Source: Mycobacterium sp. AZCC_0083
Lineage (GTDB): Bacteria > Actinomycetota > Actinomycetes > Mycobacteriales > Mycobacteriaceae
Reading direction: 5' to 3'
Assembly: GCF_014202335.1 (NCBI RefSeq)
Contig: NZ_JACHGP010000018.1
Location: 99,172 to 163,171, forward strand
Length of the DNA stretch: 64,000 nucleotides
Below, piece after piece: positions 7,269 to 16,649 of this stretch (position 1 is its first letter; each line of letters starts with the position of its first letter). The position numbers and the translations under genes were made by a program. Below the pieces are notes generated by a model. The model was not told the DNA's origin. It saw only the letters and a program-made list of their open reading frames with translations, and made no database searches.

Positions 7269-8626
7269 TTGTCGAGAAGGAAAATGGCACGCCAAACCTG
7301 GGGTAGAGCGGGATTTTCGGCTCGCGCCCCCACGATCAACTGTTGGTGGGGTTCCAGCGTCGACGTGATCTCTTCCGGTTTGGTCCTCCGGGACTTAGAA
7401 ATATCGGCATTCAGCCGGCCCCCGGCACCGCCACGCGCTGCGAGCCCGATGTCCACGAGGTGGTTCGCTAGTACTGGCCTGCTCAGCACCGGTGTGATGA
7501 AGACATTGCGGATCGCCTCGCCGGACTGCTGAGCAATCCAGGGGATCCAGATGTCCTGTTCGCAGCGCATATCCGATGGCGGTTGCTTGCCGTTGTAAGC
7601 CGTTCGTAGAGCGTCGAACCGAGCCGCGACCGCGTCCACCTCGCGGTCGCTTTGGAAACTGGCAAGTTCGAAGCGCATCAGTTTCACGTGCTCCTGCTGA
7701 ATCGCCGAATCGGTCATGCGGCGCTTGCCACCGGCTTCCCCGACCCGTAGGTCAGCCGAAATTCGCTCGGTGCCCACAATCGCATCGGTGTACACCTGCG
7801 AACCCGTCGCCATCGGAAGAACCGCCGCGCTGAGATCATCCAACTTTTGCAGCGTTTGGACTTGCCGTAACGCCGGGGAGAGCTCGGGTGCGATCTTGGG
7901 GACCGGCACGTCGAACTTCACGTTCGCGGAAATGCCGCCCTCGATGAATTCTCCGGCGACTTCGCCGATGGCCTCCAGCGATTTCTCCGCAGCGAGGCCG
8001 GCCTTGGCGGCTGCGGCGATCACGCCTTCGGCGGCCAGGCCGACGGCGATCCCGATCGCGGCGCCAGATGCGTAATCCAGCCAGGCTTGCTCGGTCTGTG
8101 CCTCGGCCGCCGCCTGCTTGATGACCAGATCGTAATGGTCGTAGCAACGCCGGTAGACCGCATTGACCCATTTGAAGTACTCGCGGAGTGCATTGATGTC
8201 CTGCGTGGCGTTCCTCGTGAACACCGACACATTCAGTTGCCGCGTCTTGAGTTTCGTGCCAAGTATCTCGATGTCATTCACCGACGGGACCAACGGCTTG
8301 GTCGGCGCGCGCTGAACGGTGGCGCGCTGAACATTGGGCGCCCCCGCGCCCGGGGTCGGTCGCAGCAGTCGCTGTGTTTCCCGGTTGCCGACCGTTCGCT
8401 GCAATTGGACGGCGAGTCTGGCCCCTGAACCCCGATCCCAGGTCGAAGCTCCTTCGCGAGGGGCGAATGCTGCGACGCCCGCTGTTTGGCTGGTTTGGGA
8501 GACCGGGGACCGTCCTCGTGGATCGCGCCCGGTCTTGCTGACGTCCTCATGCTGCGAAGCACGCAGGGTACCCATTGAAGGATCATGCCTGATACGGGCG
8601 AGCAGATGCCCCGTTCGATCGGGCAA
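7265..8626 (-). CDS. CIS-associated effector-like protein (cargo candidate)
   Basis: 453 aa from a TTG at 8626, with GGAGGA 14 bases upstream; the in-frame ATG at 8575 is a possible shorter start with no clear ribosome site. Residues ~1-110 are disordered and contain the motif LQRTVGNRETQRLL (~75-88) and two VQR tripeptides (~99-107). These match the N-terminal style of the DUF4157 protein and the large toxin-like protein in this cluster. Residues ~120-450 are mostly helical, with an Ala/Gly-rich hydrophobic stretch (~185-225) that could insert in or cross a membrane. I recognise no catalytic domain. It is divergent from the sheath operon and coupled to a 57-aa gene. Cargo status is inferred from the shared motif and position. 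Confidence 0.7.
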   Translation of the reverse strand: MPDRTGHLLARIRHDPSMGTLRASQHEDVSKTGRDPRGRSPVSQTSQTAGVAAFAPREGASTWDRGSGARLAVQLQRTVGNRETQRLLRPTPGAGAPNVQRATVQRAPTKPLVPSVNDIEILGTKLKTRQLNVSVFTRNATQDINALREYFKWVNAVYRRCYDHYDLVIKQAAAEAQTEQAWLDYASGAAIGIAVGLAAEGVIAAAAKAGLAAEKSLEAIGEVAGEFIEGGISANVKFDVPVPKIAPELSPALRQVQTLQKLDDLSAAVLPMATGSQVYTDAIVGTERISADLRVGEAGGKRRMTDSAIQQEHVKLMRFELASFQSDREVDAVAARFDALRTAYNGKQPPSDMRCEQDIWIPWIAQQSGEAIRNVFITPVLSRPVLANHLVDIGLAARGGAGGRLNADISKSRRTKPEEITSTLEPHQQLIVGARAENPALPQVWRAIFLLDK

Positions 8627-8735
8627 TTATTCGGGGTGGTCCTCCACGAGGGTTCCCCTGGTCAATGCCGAAGTCCATTGGCGTTATACGTCGGTTGACG
8701 ACCATGAATGCTCCGAGTCTTTGGTTTTGCCCCAA

Positions 8736-8755
8736 CGGGCACACATTGATGCCCG
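8736..8755. promoter_or_regulatory. Palindrome CGGGCA-8-TGCCCG between the effector and sheath promoters
   Basis: CGGGCACACATTGATGCCCG lies about 94 bp before the sheath ATG, in the divergent gap 8627-8848. A better palindrome with the same ends and length lies 80 bp before the DUF4157 gene (19792-19815). It is a probable binding site for a regulator shared by both CIS transcripts. Confidence 0.45.
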
Positions 8756-8848
8756 ACCGGCAGTCCGAGCGTCCCTGCCGCGCACCTGTCGAATGGCGCA
8801 GCATCAACGCCAGCCCACGAATCTCACCGTGCCTACCGAGGAGGCCCC

Positions 8849-10393
8849 ATGCCGACGTATCTGTCACCGGGTGTTTATGTCGAGGAGATCGATTCCGGGT
8901 CACGGCCGATCGAAGGCGTCGGAACCGCCGTGGCTGCCTTCATCGGTCTGGCCGGGAAGGGGCCGTTCAACCAGCCCACGCTGGTCAGCAACTGGACACA
9001 ATTCACCACCACGTTCGGCGGGTTTATCGACGGCGCCTGCCTGGCGGAGTCGGTGTTCGCGTACTTCCAGAACGGTGGCGGTAACTCCTACATCGTTCGG
9101 ATCGGCGATACGGCCGACAACAACGGAGCGCCGCCGAAGGCGATTCCAGCTGGGCCGCAAGGCGTCGTCGCCAACCTCCGGGTATTGGCGCTGGACTCGG
9201 GCGCCCCCGCTGACAGCATCAAAGTCGAGATCTTCGACTACCAGAAGGACGGCGGCGAGGGGCAGGAGCCCACAAAGGCCATCAAACTCGTGGTGTCGCG
9301 AGACGGGCAGGTCGTCGAGGAGCACCTCGACGTCACGACGGCGCGCGGCAAAACCAATGTCGTCAACGTCGTCAACGCCGACTCCCAGGTGATCAAACTC
9401 GAGCAGATCGCAGGGCGGCCAGCTCAGGATCTGCAACCCGGTACCGAGGTTGTGCTTGCGTCCCCCGCTGACGCGGAGGCAACTCCACCCGCGCGGCTGA
9501 CCAGCGATGACTACATCGGCGACGCTGCCGATCGGACCGGCGTCTCAGGGCTCGAAGCCATCGACGAGATCACCATGGTTTGCATGCCAGACCTGATGAC
9601 GGCCTACCAGCGTGGGGCCATCGACCTCGACACCGTGCAGTCGGTTCAGACGGCGATGATCGCCCACTGCGAACTCATGGGCGATCGGATGGCCATCCTC
9701 GACCCGCCGCCCGGCCTGAATGCGCAGCAGGTCAAGGAGTGGCGGGTCGACAAGGCCCGGTACGACTCCAAGTACGCCACGCTCTACTGGCCCTGGGTCA
9801 GCACCAAGGGAGGCGACAACTACCTCCCGCCGTCCGGGTTCGTGGCCGGCATCTGGGGTCGCAACGACGACACCCGCGGTGTCCACAAGGCCCCGGCGAA
9901 CGAGATTGTTCGCGGCGCGATCGCGCTGGAGACACAGATCACCCGCAAGGAGCACGATCTGCTGAATCCGGTGGGTATCAACTGCATTCGGGCGTTCCCG
10001 GGACGTGGCATCCGGGTGTGGGGTGCGCGGACGATGTCCTCCGACCCGGCCTGGCGCTACGTCAACATCCGCCGGCTCTTCAACTATCTGGAGGAGTCGA
10101 TCCTGCAGAACACCGACTGGGTGGTCTTCGAGCCGAATGATCAGGCGTTGTGGGCCAAGCTTCGTCGCACCATCAGCGCGTTCCTGGTGAACGAGTGGCG
10201 CAAGGGTGCGCTGTTCGGGCTGACCCCCGATGACGCGTTCTTCGTCAAATGCGATGACGAGACAAACCCGGCCGAGGGCATCGATGCCGGTGAAGTGTGC
10301 TGCTTCATCGGGGTCGCGCCGGTGAAGCCCGCCGAGTTCGTCATCTTCCGCTTGTCGCAGTTCTCCGGCGGCACCAGCTTGGTCGCCGAATAA
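8849..10393 (+). CDS. CIS contractile sheath protein
   Basis: 514 aa; GAGGAGG precedes the ATG by 5-6 bases. The start PTYLSPGVYVEEIDSGSRPI is the classic N-terminus of phage/eCIS tail sheath proteins. The C-terminal part carries the conserved sheath core (INCIRAFPGRGIRVWGARTM, then a YVNIRRLFNYLEESI segment and a NEWRKGALFG segment). The sheath contracts to drive the inner tube through the target envelope. There is only one sheath gene here, whereas Afp/PVC-type systems have several. It is the first gene of the rightward CIS operon. Confidence 0.96.
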   Translation: MPTYLSPGVYVEEIDSGSRPIEGVGTAVAAFIGLAGKGPFNQPTLVSNWTQFTTTFGGFIDGACLAESVFAYFQNGGGNSYIVRIGDTADNNGAPPKAIPAGPQGVVANLRVLALDSGAPADSIKVEIFDYQKDGGEGQEPTKAIKLVVSRDGQVVEEHLDVTTARGKTNVVNVVNADSQVIKLEQIAGRPAQDLQPGTEVVLASPADAEATPPARLTSDDYIGDAADRTGVSGLEAIDEITMVCMPDLMTAYQRGAIDLDTVQSVQTAMIAHCELMGDRMAILDPPPGLNAQQVKEWRVDKARYDSKYATLYWPWVSTKGGDNYLPPSGFVAGIWGRNDDTRGVHKAPANEIVRGAIALETQITRKEHDLLNPVGINCIRAFPGRGIRVWGARTMSSDPAWRYVNIRRLFNYLEESILQNTDWVVFEPNDQALWAKLRRTISAFLVNEWRKGALFGLTPDDAFFVKCDDETNPAEGIDAGEVCCFIGVAPVKPAEFVIFRLSQFSGGTSLVAE

Positions 10394-10440
10394 CACCACG
10401 AACACTCAGAAGGCACGAACACTCAGAAAGTAGGTAGGTC

Positions 10441-10890
10441 ATGGCACTTCCCGAAAATGACAGCTCGGTCGGCCACTCATTCGGCCTGGAGTTCGACGGG
10501 CTCCAGATCAAGAGCATCACCGAGGTCAGCGGCCTGAAGATGGAGCAGGACGTCATCGAGTACAAATCCAACGGGCCCGACGGCAAATACACCATCAAGA
10601 AGCTGCCCGGCCGCTGGAAGGCGGGCGAGTGCACGCTCACCCGCCCGTTGACCGAGGACCATAGCTTCGACAAATGGGTCAAGGACTCGCAATTCGGCAA
10701 GATGGCCGACGTTCGCAAGGGCGGCGCGATCATCGTGTTCGACTACGAAGGCAAGCCCGTCAAGCGGTACAAGATCACTGCCGCTTGGCCGAAGAGCCTC
10801 GAGTTGAGCAGCCTCAAGGCCGGGGACACGAGCGTGCTCACCGAGAAGCTGACCCTCACCTACGAGCGGATCGAAGCCGAGGGTGCGTAG
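10441..10890 (+). CDS. CIS inner tube protein (gp19-like)
   Basis: 149 aa, typical length for the gp19/Hcp-like tube family. The start ALPENDSSVGHSFGLEFDG and the central VSGLKMEQDVIEYKSNG motif are diagnostic. Hexameric rings of this protein build the tube inside the sheath. A TACGAAGG-like tract is absent, but AAAGTAGGTAGGTC gives a ribosome site just before the ATG. Its last 8 bases overlap the next gene. Confidence 0.95.
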   Translation: MALPENDSSVGHSFGLEFDGLQIKSITEVSGLKMEQDVIEYKSNGPDGKYTIKKLPGRWKAGECTLTRPLTEDHSFDKWVKDSQFGKMADVRKGGAIIVFDYEGKPVKRYKITAAWPKSLELSSLKAGDTSVLTEKLTLTYERIEAEGA

Positions 10891-11326
10891 AGGTCATTCC
10901 AGCGGCTCGGCGGGCCTCGCCGACTCGCAGGATGACGACTCGTCACCGGCGCCGCGGCTGGAAACGGCGTTTCGGTTCGTTCTGCCGCGGGGCTACGTCG
11001 ACTCGGCCGGCACGGTGCACCGCGAAGGCGTCATGCGTCTGGCGACTGCCCGTGACGAGCTCGTCTCGCAGCGCGATGATCGGGTGCGGGAGAACGCCGA
11101 CTACCTGTCGGTGGTCCTCATCGGCCGGGTGGTGACTGAACTGGGCGGTCTCGAAGACATCCACGCCGGCGTCATCGAGAACCTGTTCGCCTCGGATCTT
11201 GCTTTCCTGCAAGACCTTTACCGTCGCATCAATCTCGACGGGCATACCCACGCGAGGGTTGCCTGCCCGAACTGCAGCAGTGAGTTCGCCGTCGACTTCG
11301 CCGGGAGTCGCCTGGGGGAATCATGA
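10883..11326 (+). CDS. CIS tail-assembly protein
   Basis: 147 aa from a GTG at 10883 overlapping the tube gene. After a disordered start comes the conserved FRFVLPRGYVDSAGTVHREG segment, then an RDDRVRENADYLSVVLIGRV segment seen in 'phage tail assembly' proteins next to tube genes in actinobacterial eCIS clusters. The C-terminus has a CPNCSSEF Cys pair that could bind a metal, though only one CxxC is present. The stop overlaps the next start (ATGA). By position it may chaperone the tube, like tail-assembly chaperones of phages; this is inference. Confidence 0.8.
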   Translation: MRRGHSSGSAGLADSQDDDSSPAPRLETAFRFVLPRGYVDSAGTVHREGVMRLATARDELVSQRDDRVRENADYLSVVLIGRVVTELGGLEDIHAGVIENLFASDLAFLQDLYRRINLDGHTHARVACPNCSSEFAVDFAGSRLGES

Positions 11327-11481
11327 CGTACGGGGCCGACCGTCTGCATGAAGAGGTCTCGTACTTGGCATTCCACCTGCACTGGTCGCTGAACGATCTG
11401 CTCGATCTAGAACACACCGATCGCCAACGTTATCTGCGTCTTGCCAAGGAGTTTGCGTTGGCGAGCGGAAGGGCTGGCTGA
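11323..11481 (+). CDS. DUF6760-type small CIS protein
   Basis: 52 aa, coupled to the preceding gene by an ATGA overlap. The sequence EEVSYLAFHLHWSLNDLLDL followed by EHTDRQRYL matches the short conserved protein I know as DUF6760, found beside tube and assembly genes in eCIS loci. It is amphipathic and helical, without a signal peptide. Its molecular role is not known to me. Confidence 0.8.
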   Translation: MTYGADRLHEEVSYLAFHLHWSLNDLLDLEHTDRQRYLRLAKEFALASGRAG

Positions 11482-11485
11482 AACG

Positions 11486-13600
11486 ATGCCGATCAACTGG
11501 CCGTGGAGCCGATCCCGTCCGGCGGTGGAGGAACAGCCCTCCGCGCAGGCGGGTCCGTCGGCACCCGTGGATCCCGGTTGGCGGGCTGTGCCCCCCATCC
11601 AGAGAACCATCGGCGCGATGGAACTGACTGCGCCTCCGCGCAGTTTCACCTCGTCGCTGGCCACTGCTCAGGATCCGGCGTTGATTTCGGAAAACCGCCC
11701 CGCATTGCTCACGACGGGTCCTCCGATCTCGGTGCTCGGGATGGCGCAGCAACCCAATTCCGGTGCTGCGCGAACCACGTCGTTCCCAGCGCCGCATTCG
11801 TCGCGGCAGTGGATGCCGCCGTTGAACGTGCAACGCGCAGCACTGGGCGCCGTCGCGTCGTCACCTCCGCCGACACTTCCGTTGATGTCGAGCGACGCGA
11901 TCGAGCCCTACGTCGGTGGTGCGATGTCGTCAGGCTCCCTCGTCGAGGCCACGGATCCCGCACAGCCGCGGGTGGTTCCGATCGTTGACCACGTCGAGCC
12001 CAGTGGGCCGTCACCGGTAGTGGCCGAGGGACCCAGCGCGACCGCAGCACAGCGATCCGTTGAATCAGCCGCGCCAGCGCCATCCGCCCATCCGCACCTG
12101 GACGTAGCGTCAGTCCAGCCGATTGTCGAATCGTCTGGCGATGTACCAACCGAGGCGAGTGCGCTGCAGCGTTCGGCGGTGGACGGCACTGTCGTCCCAA
12201 TCCCGGCTGCCTCCGCCGCGCCAAGGCCCGCTCTCGCTCGATCGGTCGTGAGCGCCGCGCAGCGTACCGCGCTCGACGCCACCACACCCGCCGCCGTCAC
12301 CCCACACCACAACGCCCGGGCCACACCGCCGCTGCCCCTACCTGCCACCATCCCGCCTTCGATCCCCGCCGCGGTAGCGCCAAGTGCGCATACTGTCGTA
12401 AATACGCTGCAACGCAACGCTGTTGGTGATGTCGACGGGGTGGAGCCGACCGTGCGGCCGATCGACTCGCCCCCGACGCCCGCGCTGATGCAGCGTGTCG
12501 CCGCCGATGCGGATACAGCGAGCGCCGTGGGTGTGCAGCGGTCAGCGATAGCTGTGCCATTGGCTCCGCGCATTGGCGGCTCAGCTCGTGTGCAACCTCA
12601 ACCGATCTCCGACGGACCTGCGGTAAGCGCAGTGCAGCGCTCCGTCGGTGGTCCTGCTGAGGCCGCGGCAGGCATCCGGGCGGCCACCGGAGCCGTGACC
12701 GGCGAAGTCCCGCGCACGGCGCTCACGACGTCCGAGGCCGGGGTGGAATTTCCCGCGTCGCCGGCCGGTTTCAGTGTGCCGGTCGAGGTCCAGCGGTCCA
12801 CGGCCCACATCGACGCCGGCGACAGCACCCATCACACTTTCGCCACACCGGCTGGACGTTTGAGCACCACGAAGCCCCAACTGGCAGCGCAGACCGACAA
12901 CCCCGCGTCTGCAGCTGTGACGGCCGCGCCGCTTAGTCAGCCAGACAGCACTGCGGTGCCCACCGCGCAGCGGAGTGCGGTACCGGAGAGCCGCAGTGCA
13001 AGTCTGGCGCAGCCGATTGCTGCGTTGCCGGTTCTCCAACGCGCCAAGGACGCTGAATCAGGCAACGCGCCAGTGTCAGTCAGTACGGCGATGACGACGT
13101 CCAGCGCGGGGGTGCCCACCGCGCCGCCCCCGGTCGACGGACCGTCATTGCCTGGCCGCATTGTGTTGCTGCCGCCGGTTCGCACCGAGACTCGTGAGGG
13201 GTTGGCCGACAGTGCGCAGCCAATGTCGTTGCAGCGTATGTTCGGTGACTTCGGTCAACCCGCGACCGACTCGCGCGTCGGGCGGCCGCGCGGGCACGAC
13301 GAGCCTCCCACGGTGCCGACCATGACGCTCGATGCACCGACTGCGCAGCGGGAAGTCGAATCAGCTCCGGACCCAATCACCGTCGCGCAGAGAATATCCG
13401 AGCACTCATTGGCCGAGGAGGCAGCACCCGTACAGGCTGCGTCGGCACCCGCGCCAGCTCCTGCGCCTGCGCCGGCGCAAGCACCGACGAACGTGGATGA
13501 ATTGGTTGGTCGACTGTACGAGCCGCTAGCCGCCCGGTTACGGGCCGAGCTGTGGCTGGACCGCGAGCGGGCCGGCGCTTTGATGAATCTGCACCGATGA
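11486..13600 (+). CDS. Long disordered CIS protein with ~15 spaced QR motifs and a conserved C-terminal tail
   Basis: 704 aa from the ATG at 11486 (an in-frame ATG at 11441 would overlap the previous gene by 41 bases). Nearly all of it is low-complexity Ala/Pro/Ser/Val/Thr. About 15 xQR[S/T/A/x] motifs (for example AAQRSVE, TLQRNAV, GVQRSAI, TAQREVE) sit roughly 30-60 residues apart. A run of APAPAPAPA precedes an ordered tail (VDELVGRLYEPLAARLRAEL, then WLDRERAG), which recurs in proteins at this position in eCIS clusters. It has no signal peptide or membrane helix. It lies between the two tube genes. It could be a tape-measure, lumen or scaffold protein; none of these is proven. The same QR tripeptides occur in the cargo-like proteins. 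Confidence 0.75.
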   Translation: MPINWPWSRSRPAVEEQPSAQAGPSAPVDPGWRAVPPIQRTIGAMELTAPPRSFTSSLATAQDPALISENRPALLTTGPPISVLGMAQQPNSGAARTTSFPAPHSSRQWMPPLNVQRAALGAVASSPPPTLPLMSSDAIEPYVGGAMSSGSLVEATDPAQPRVVPIVDHVEPSGPSPVVAEGPSATAAQRSVESAAPAPSAHPHLDVASVQPIVESSGDVPTEASALQRSAVDGTVVPIPAASAAPRPALARSVVSAAQRTALDATTPAAVTPHHNARATPPLPLPATIPPSIPAAVAPSAHTVVNTLQRNAVGDVDGVEPTVRPIDSPPTPALMQRVAADADTASAVGVQRSAIAVPLAPRIGGSARVQPQPISDGPAVSAVQRSVGGPAEAAAGIRAATGAVTGEVPRTALTTSEAGVEFPASPAGFSVPVEVQRSTAHIDAGDSTHHTFATPAGRLSTTKPQLAAQTDNPASAAVTAAPLSQPDSTAVPTAQRSAVPESRSASLAQPIAALPVLQRAKDAESGNAPVSVSTAMTTSSAGVPTAPPPVDGPSLPGRIVLLPPVRTETREGLADSAQPMSLQRMFGDFGQPATDSRVGRPRGHDEPPTVPTMTLDAPTAQREVESAPDPITVAQRISEHSLAEEAAPVQAASAPAPAPAPAPAQAPTNVDELVGRLYEPLAARLRAELWLDRERAGALMNLHR

Positions 13601-13612
13601 CTGGGGGAACCG

Positions 13613-14044
13613 ATGGCCAATGACGATTCGCCGGTGGGAGTCGCTTTTTCCGTCGAGCTCGACAAGACCTCGATCGGCATGTTCAACAGCTGCGAGGGTT
13701 TGGGTCTGGAAGTGGTGCTTGAGCAGCGCGAAGAGGGCGGCAACAACATGATGGTCTGGCAGTTGCCGACCCGGATGAAGTACAGCAACATCAAGCTCAC
13801 CCGGCCCGTCGGCCCTGACAGCCAAAAGTTGACGACCTGGATTACCAATGCGCTGCACAGCGTGCAGCCGATCACCGCAGTGATCTCGGCGTTGAGCGCC
13901 GACGGCAAACCGGTCGCCAAATGGTCCCTCAACGGAGTGGTGCCGGTCCGCTGGACCGGCCCGTCTCTGAATCTGGACTCGCCCAAGGTGTTTACCGAGA
14001 CACTGGAAATCGCCCACCACGGATTTCTCCAAGGAGGCGCATAG
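13613..14044 (+). CDS. Second CIS tube-like protein (tube initiator)
   Basis: 143 aa with a GGGGGAACC ribosome site. It is the same fold family as the first tube protein (MFNSCEGLGLEVVLEQREEG corresponds to its VSGLKMEQDVIEYKSNG), but the sequence is well diverged. In Afp/PVC-like particles such paralogues form the tube layers next to the baseplate. It is followed directly by the LysM gene, as in other CIS clusters. Confidence 0.88.
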   Translation: MANDDSPVGVAFSVELDKTSIGMFNSCEGLGLEVVLEQREEGGNNMMVWQLPTRMKYSNIKLTRPVGPDSQKLTTWITNALHSVQPITAVISALSADGKPVAKWSLNGVVPVRWTGPSLNLDSPKVFTETLEIAHHGFLQGGA

Positions 14045-14046
14045 AC

Positions 14047-14808
14047 ATGAGCACGGCAATTGCACTCACCAGCTCGGGCAGCCCCGCCGATCAGTCGTCC
14101 ATGAGCATCCTCAACTCGGGAGCGGCGCACGACCATGCCTGCCTGGAAATGTACGAGCCGCAATCAGCCAAGGGCGGAAGCGCGACGGGATCGTCGTTGG
14201 GCAAGATCACCTTTCAGTTCAATCCCAAAGAAGTCACGATCAGCAAGTCTGCCAAGTGGGAGCGCCAGCCAGCCAAGGGCGCCAAGAAGTCCGGACCACC
14301 GGAGTACAAGGGTGCCGACCCCTGCAAGATGACGGTGGAGATGTTCTTCGATGCGGCTCTCAAAGCTGACCTGAGCGTCGTGGACGCGGTCGAGAAGTTG
14401 TTCAGTTGCTGCGTTCCGCTCGCGAAGACCGTTCCGAAGAGTCCGATGCCACCGATGGTCGTGTTCAAATGGGGCGGTGTCAGCAGCTTTCCGGCTGTCG
14501 TTACCCAGGTGAACGCCAAATACACGCGATTCGCCTCCAACGGCATCCCGATTCGCGCGGTGTGCACGGTGAACCTTGAGGAGATGCCGTCAGAGGCCGC
14601 CAAACAGAACCCGACGTCGGGCGTACTGGCGGTCGATCGGGCGCACACCATGATCGCCGGGGACACGTTGGCCCTGGTCGCCTACCGCGAGTATGGCGAC
14701 TCCAAACTGTGGCGACCGCTGGCCACGTACAACAGCATTGATGATCCGATGCGTATCGCTAACGGCGCCCAAGTTCTGCTGCCCAACGTGGAAGTACTGC
14801 TGGGGTAG
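14047..14808 (+). CDS. CIS baseplate LysM protein
   Basis: 253 aa from the ATG at 14047, two bases after the stop of the tube-initiator gene. The N-terminal ~180 residues match the conserved CIS baseplate-hub protein (KITFQFNPKEVTISKSAKWE, then PPEYKGADP). The C-terminal ~55 residues form a LysM motif (HTMIAGDTLALVAYREYGD, ending ANGAQVLLPN). In related systems this protein links spike, tube and baseplate; its LysM acts in assembly rather than necessarily in wall binding. Confidence 0.92.
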   Translation: MSTAIALTSSGSPADQSSMSILNSGAAHDHACLEMYEPQSAKGGSATGSSLGKITFQFNPKEVTISKSAKWERQPAKGAKKSGPPEYKGADPCKMTVEMFFDAALKADLSVVDAVEKLFSCCVPLAKTVPKSPMPPMVVFKWGGVSSFPAVVTQVNAKYTRFASNGIPIRAVCTVNLEEMPSEAAKQNPTSGVLAVDRAHTMIAGDTLALVAYREYGDSKLWRPLATYNSIDDPMRIANGAQVLLPNVEVLLG

Positions 14809-14822
14809 GCCCGGGAACTAGA

Positions 14823-16637
14823 ATGCCAAGCAGCGCACATTTTCTCGTCAAGTTGAACGGCAGCGATCTGTCCGGTGACGCGGCAGCCCTGCTGGTTTCA
14901 GCGTACGTCGACTGCAGCCTGCGGCTGCCCGACGCGTTCATGCTGCGGTTCCGCGATCCCGGTCGCATCGTGGTGGAAAAGTCCGGGGTGACGATCGGTG
15001 CAAAACTCGAGATATCGGTGACGACCGATGCCAGCACGACGCCGGAGAAACTGATCTCGGCAGAGGTGACGTCATTGGAGGCCGAGGTCGACGGCACCGG
15101 ATCGTTCACCATCATCAGGGGATACGATCCGGCGCATCGGTTGTTCCGCGGTCGGCATACCGAGTCCTACACCCAGGCAACGGCTTCCGACGCCGTCAAG
15201 AAGGTGGCCCAGCGGGTGGGCCTGTCGGCGGGCAACGTGAAGTCCAGTTCGACGGTGTACGACCACATCGGACAGTGCGGGCAGACCGACTGGGAGTTTC
15301 TCGATGGCATGGCCAAGCGCATCGGGTACGAGGTGGCCGTCCGAGATAACAAACTCGACTTCGGGCCGCGCAAGACGGCCGATACCGCGCCGTCGCCATC
15401 TGGTGATTCAGGTGCCAATCCTCTTGTACTGCAGGTCGGTGCGGATATCTTGCGGTTTCGTTCGGTGATCACCGCGGCTGAGCAAGTCGGTGGTGTCGAG
15501 GTCCGCGGCTGGGACATCAGCCAGAAACGAAAGATTGTCAGCAACGCACAGGCCGGCACCAAGAGTGTCCAGCTGGCCTCGGCAGATCCGGCTGCGATGG
15601 CCAAGCCGTTCGGCAACCCGACATACGTGGCCTCCGACGTGGCGTACCGAACGCAATCGGAGGCCGACTCCGCAGCTAAGGCGTTGGTTGAAGAGATCGG
15701 CAGCTCGTTCGCCGAAATCGACGCGGTCGCGCGGGGCAATCCGAAGCTCCGCCCCGATGTCGCGATCAGCATCGAGCACGCCGGCAAGCCATTCGACGGG
15801 AAGTACACGCTCACCACGGTGCGGCATCGTTACGAGCCGACCACTGGATACACCACCGCCTTCGCCGTCACCGGCCGGCAGGAACGCAGCTTGTACGGGC
15901 TGACCGCGGCGGCGGGCCGGGAGCGGATGGGCGGCGGGGTGGTCATCGCGCAGGTCAGTGACGTCAATGACCCTGAACATCAAGGGCGGGTGAAGTTGAC
16001 CTTCCCGTGGCTGTCCGACGACTACGTCACTGATTGGGCACGCACGGTCCAGTCCGGAGCCGGTAAGAACCGTGGCGCGATGGTGGTGCCCGAAGTAGGG
16101 GACGAGGTACTGGTGGCTTTCGAGCAACAGGATCAGTTGCGGCCCTACGTTATTGGCGGGTTGTTCAACGGTATCGACAAACCCAAGAGTGACGGTATCG
16201 CTGTCGTCGACTCCGGGTCGGGCGCCATCAACCGCCGGTCGTTCATCTCACGCAACGGACACCGGATCGACGTCCTCGATGACACCGGCAAGACCGAGGG
16301 CATCGACGTGCAGACCGGGAACGGCAAACTGCGCGTCGCGCTGGACGCGGTCGGTACAAAGATCACGGTGCACAGTGACGGCACCGTGCAGATCGACGGG
16401 AAGAACGGCGTCGTCATCGAGTCGTCGTCGGGCAACTTGGAGCTGAAAGGCCGCCAGATCAAGATGACTGCGCAGCAGGGGGTCTCGGTGGAGGGCGGCA
16501 CCGGACTTCTCGAGCTCAAGACCACGGGGCCGGTGACGGTGGAGGGCACCACCGTCAAAGTTTCCGCTACGACCTCGGCTCAGTTCCAGGCCAGCGGGCC
16601 CAACGTCATTACCGGTACGCCGGTCAAGATCAACTGA
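14823..16637 (+). CDS. CIS spike protein, VgrG/gpD-gp5-like
   Basis: 604 aa. The N-terminal ~350 residues are gpD/gp27-like (for example TIIRGYDPAHRLFRGRHTES). Next comes a gp5-type OB domain (~365-450: VVIAQVSDVNDPEHQGRVKL, then the KNRGAMVVPEVGDEVLVAFE segment). The C-terminal ~100 residues are a repetitive beta-rich spike (DGTVQIDGKNGVV and ELKGRQIKMTA-type repeats). It forms the puncturing device under the tube. I see no C-terminal enzyme domain and no separate PAAR tip gene in the cluster. Confidence 0.94.
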   Translation: MPSSAHFLVKLNGSDLSGDAAALLVSAYVDCSLRLPDAFMLRFRDPGRIVVEKSGVTIGAKLEISVTTDASTTPEKLISAEVTSLEAEVDGTGSFTIIRGYDPAHRLFRGRHTESYTQATASDAVKKVAQRVGLSAGNVKSSSTVYDHIGQCGQTDWEFLDGMAKRIGYEVAVRDNKLDFGPRKTADTAPSPSGDSGANPLVLQVGADILRFRSVITAAEQVGGVEVRGWDISQKRKIVSNAQAGTKSVQLASADPAAMAKPFGNPTYVASDVAYRTQSEADSAAKALVEEIGSSFAEIDAVARGNPKLRPDVAISIEHAGKPFDGKYTLTTVRHRYEPTTGYTTAFAVTGRQERSLYGLTAAAGRERMGGGVVIAQVSDVNDPEHQGRVKLTFPWLSDDYVTDWARTVQSGAGKNRGAMVVPEVGDEVLVAFEQQDQLRPYVIGGLFNGIDKPKSDGIAVVDSGSGAINRRSFISRNGHRIDVLDDTGKTEGIDVQTGNGKLRVALDAVGTKITVHSDGTVQIDGKNGVVIESSSGNLELKGRQIKMTAQQGVSVEGGTGLLELKTTGPVTVEGTTVKVSATTSAQFQASGPNVITGTPVKIN

Positions 16638-16649
16638 AGGGGGGCGAGT

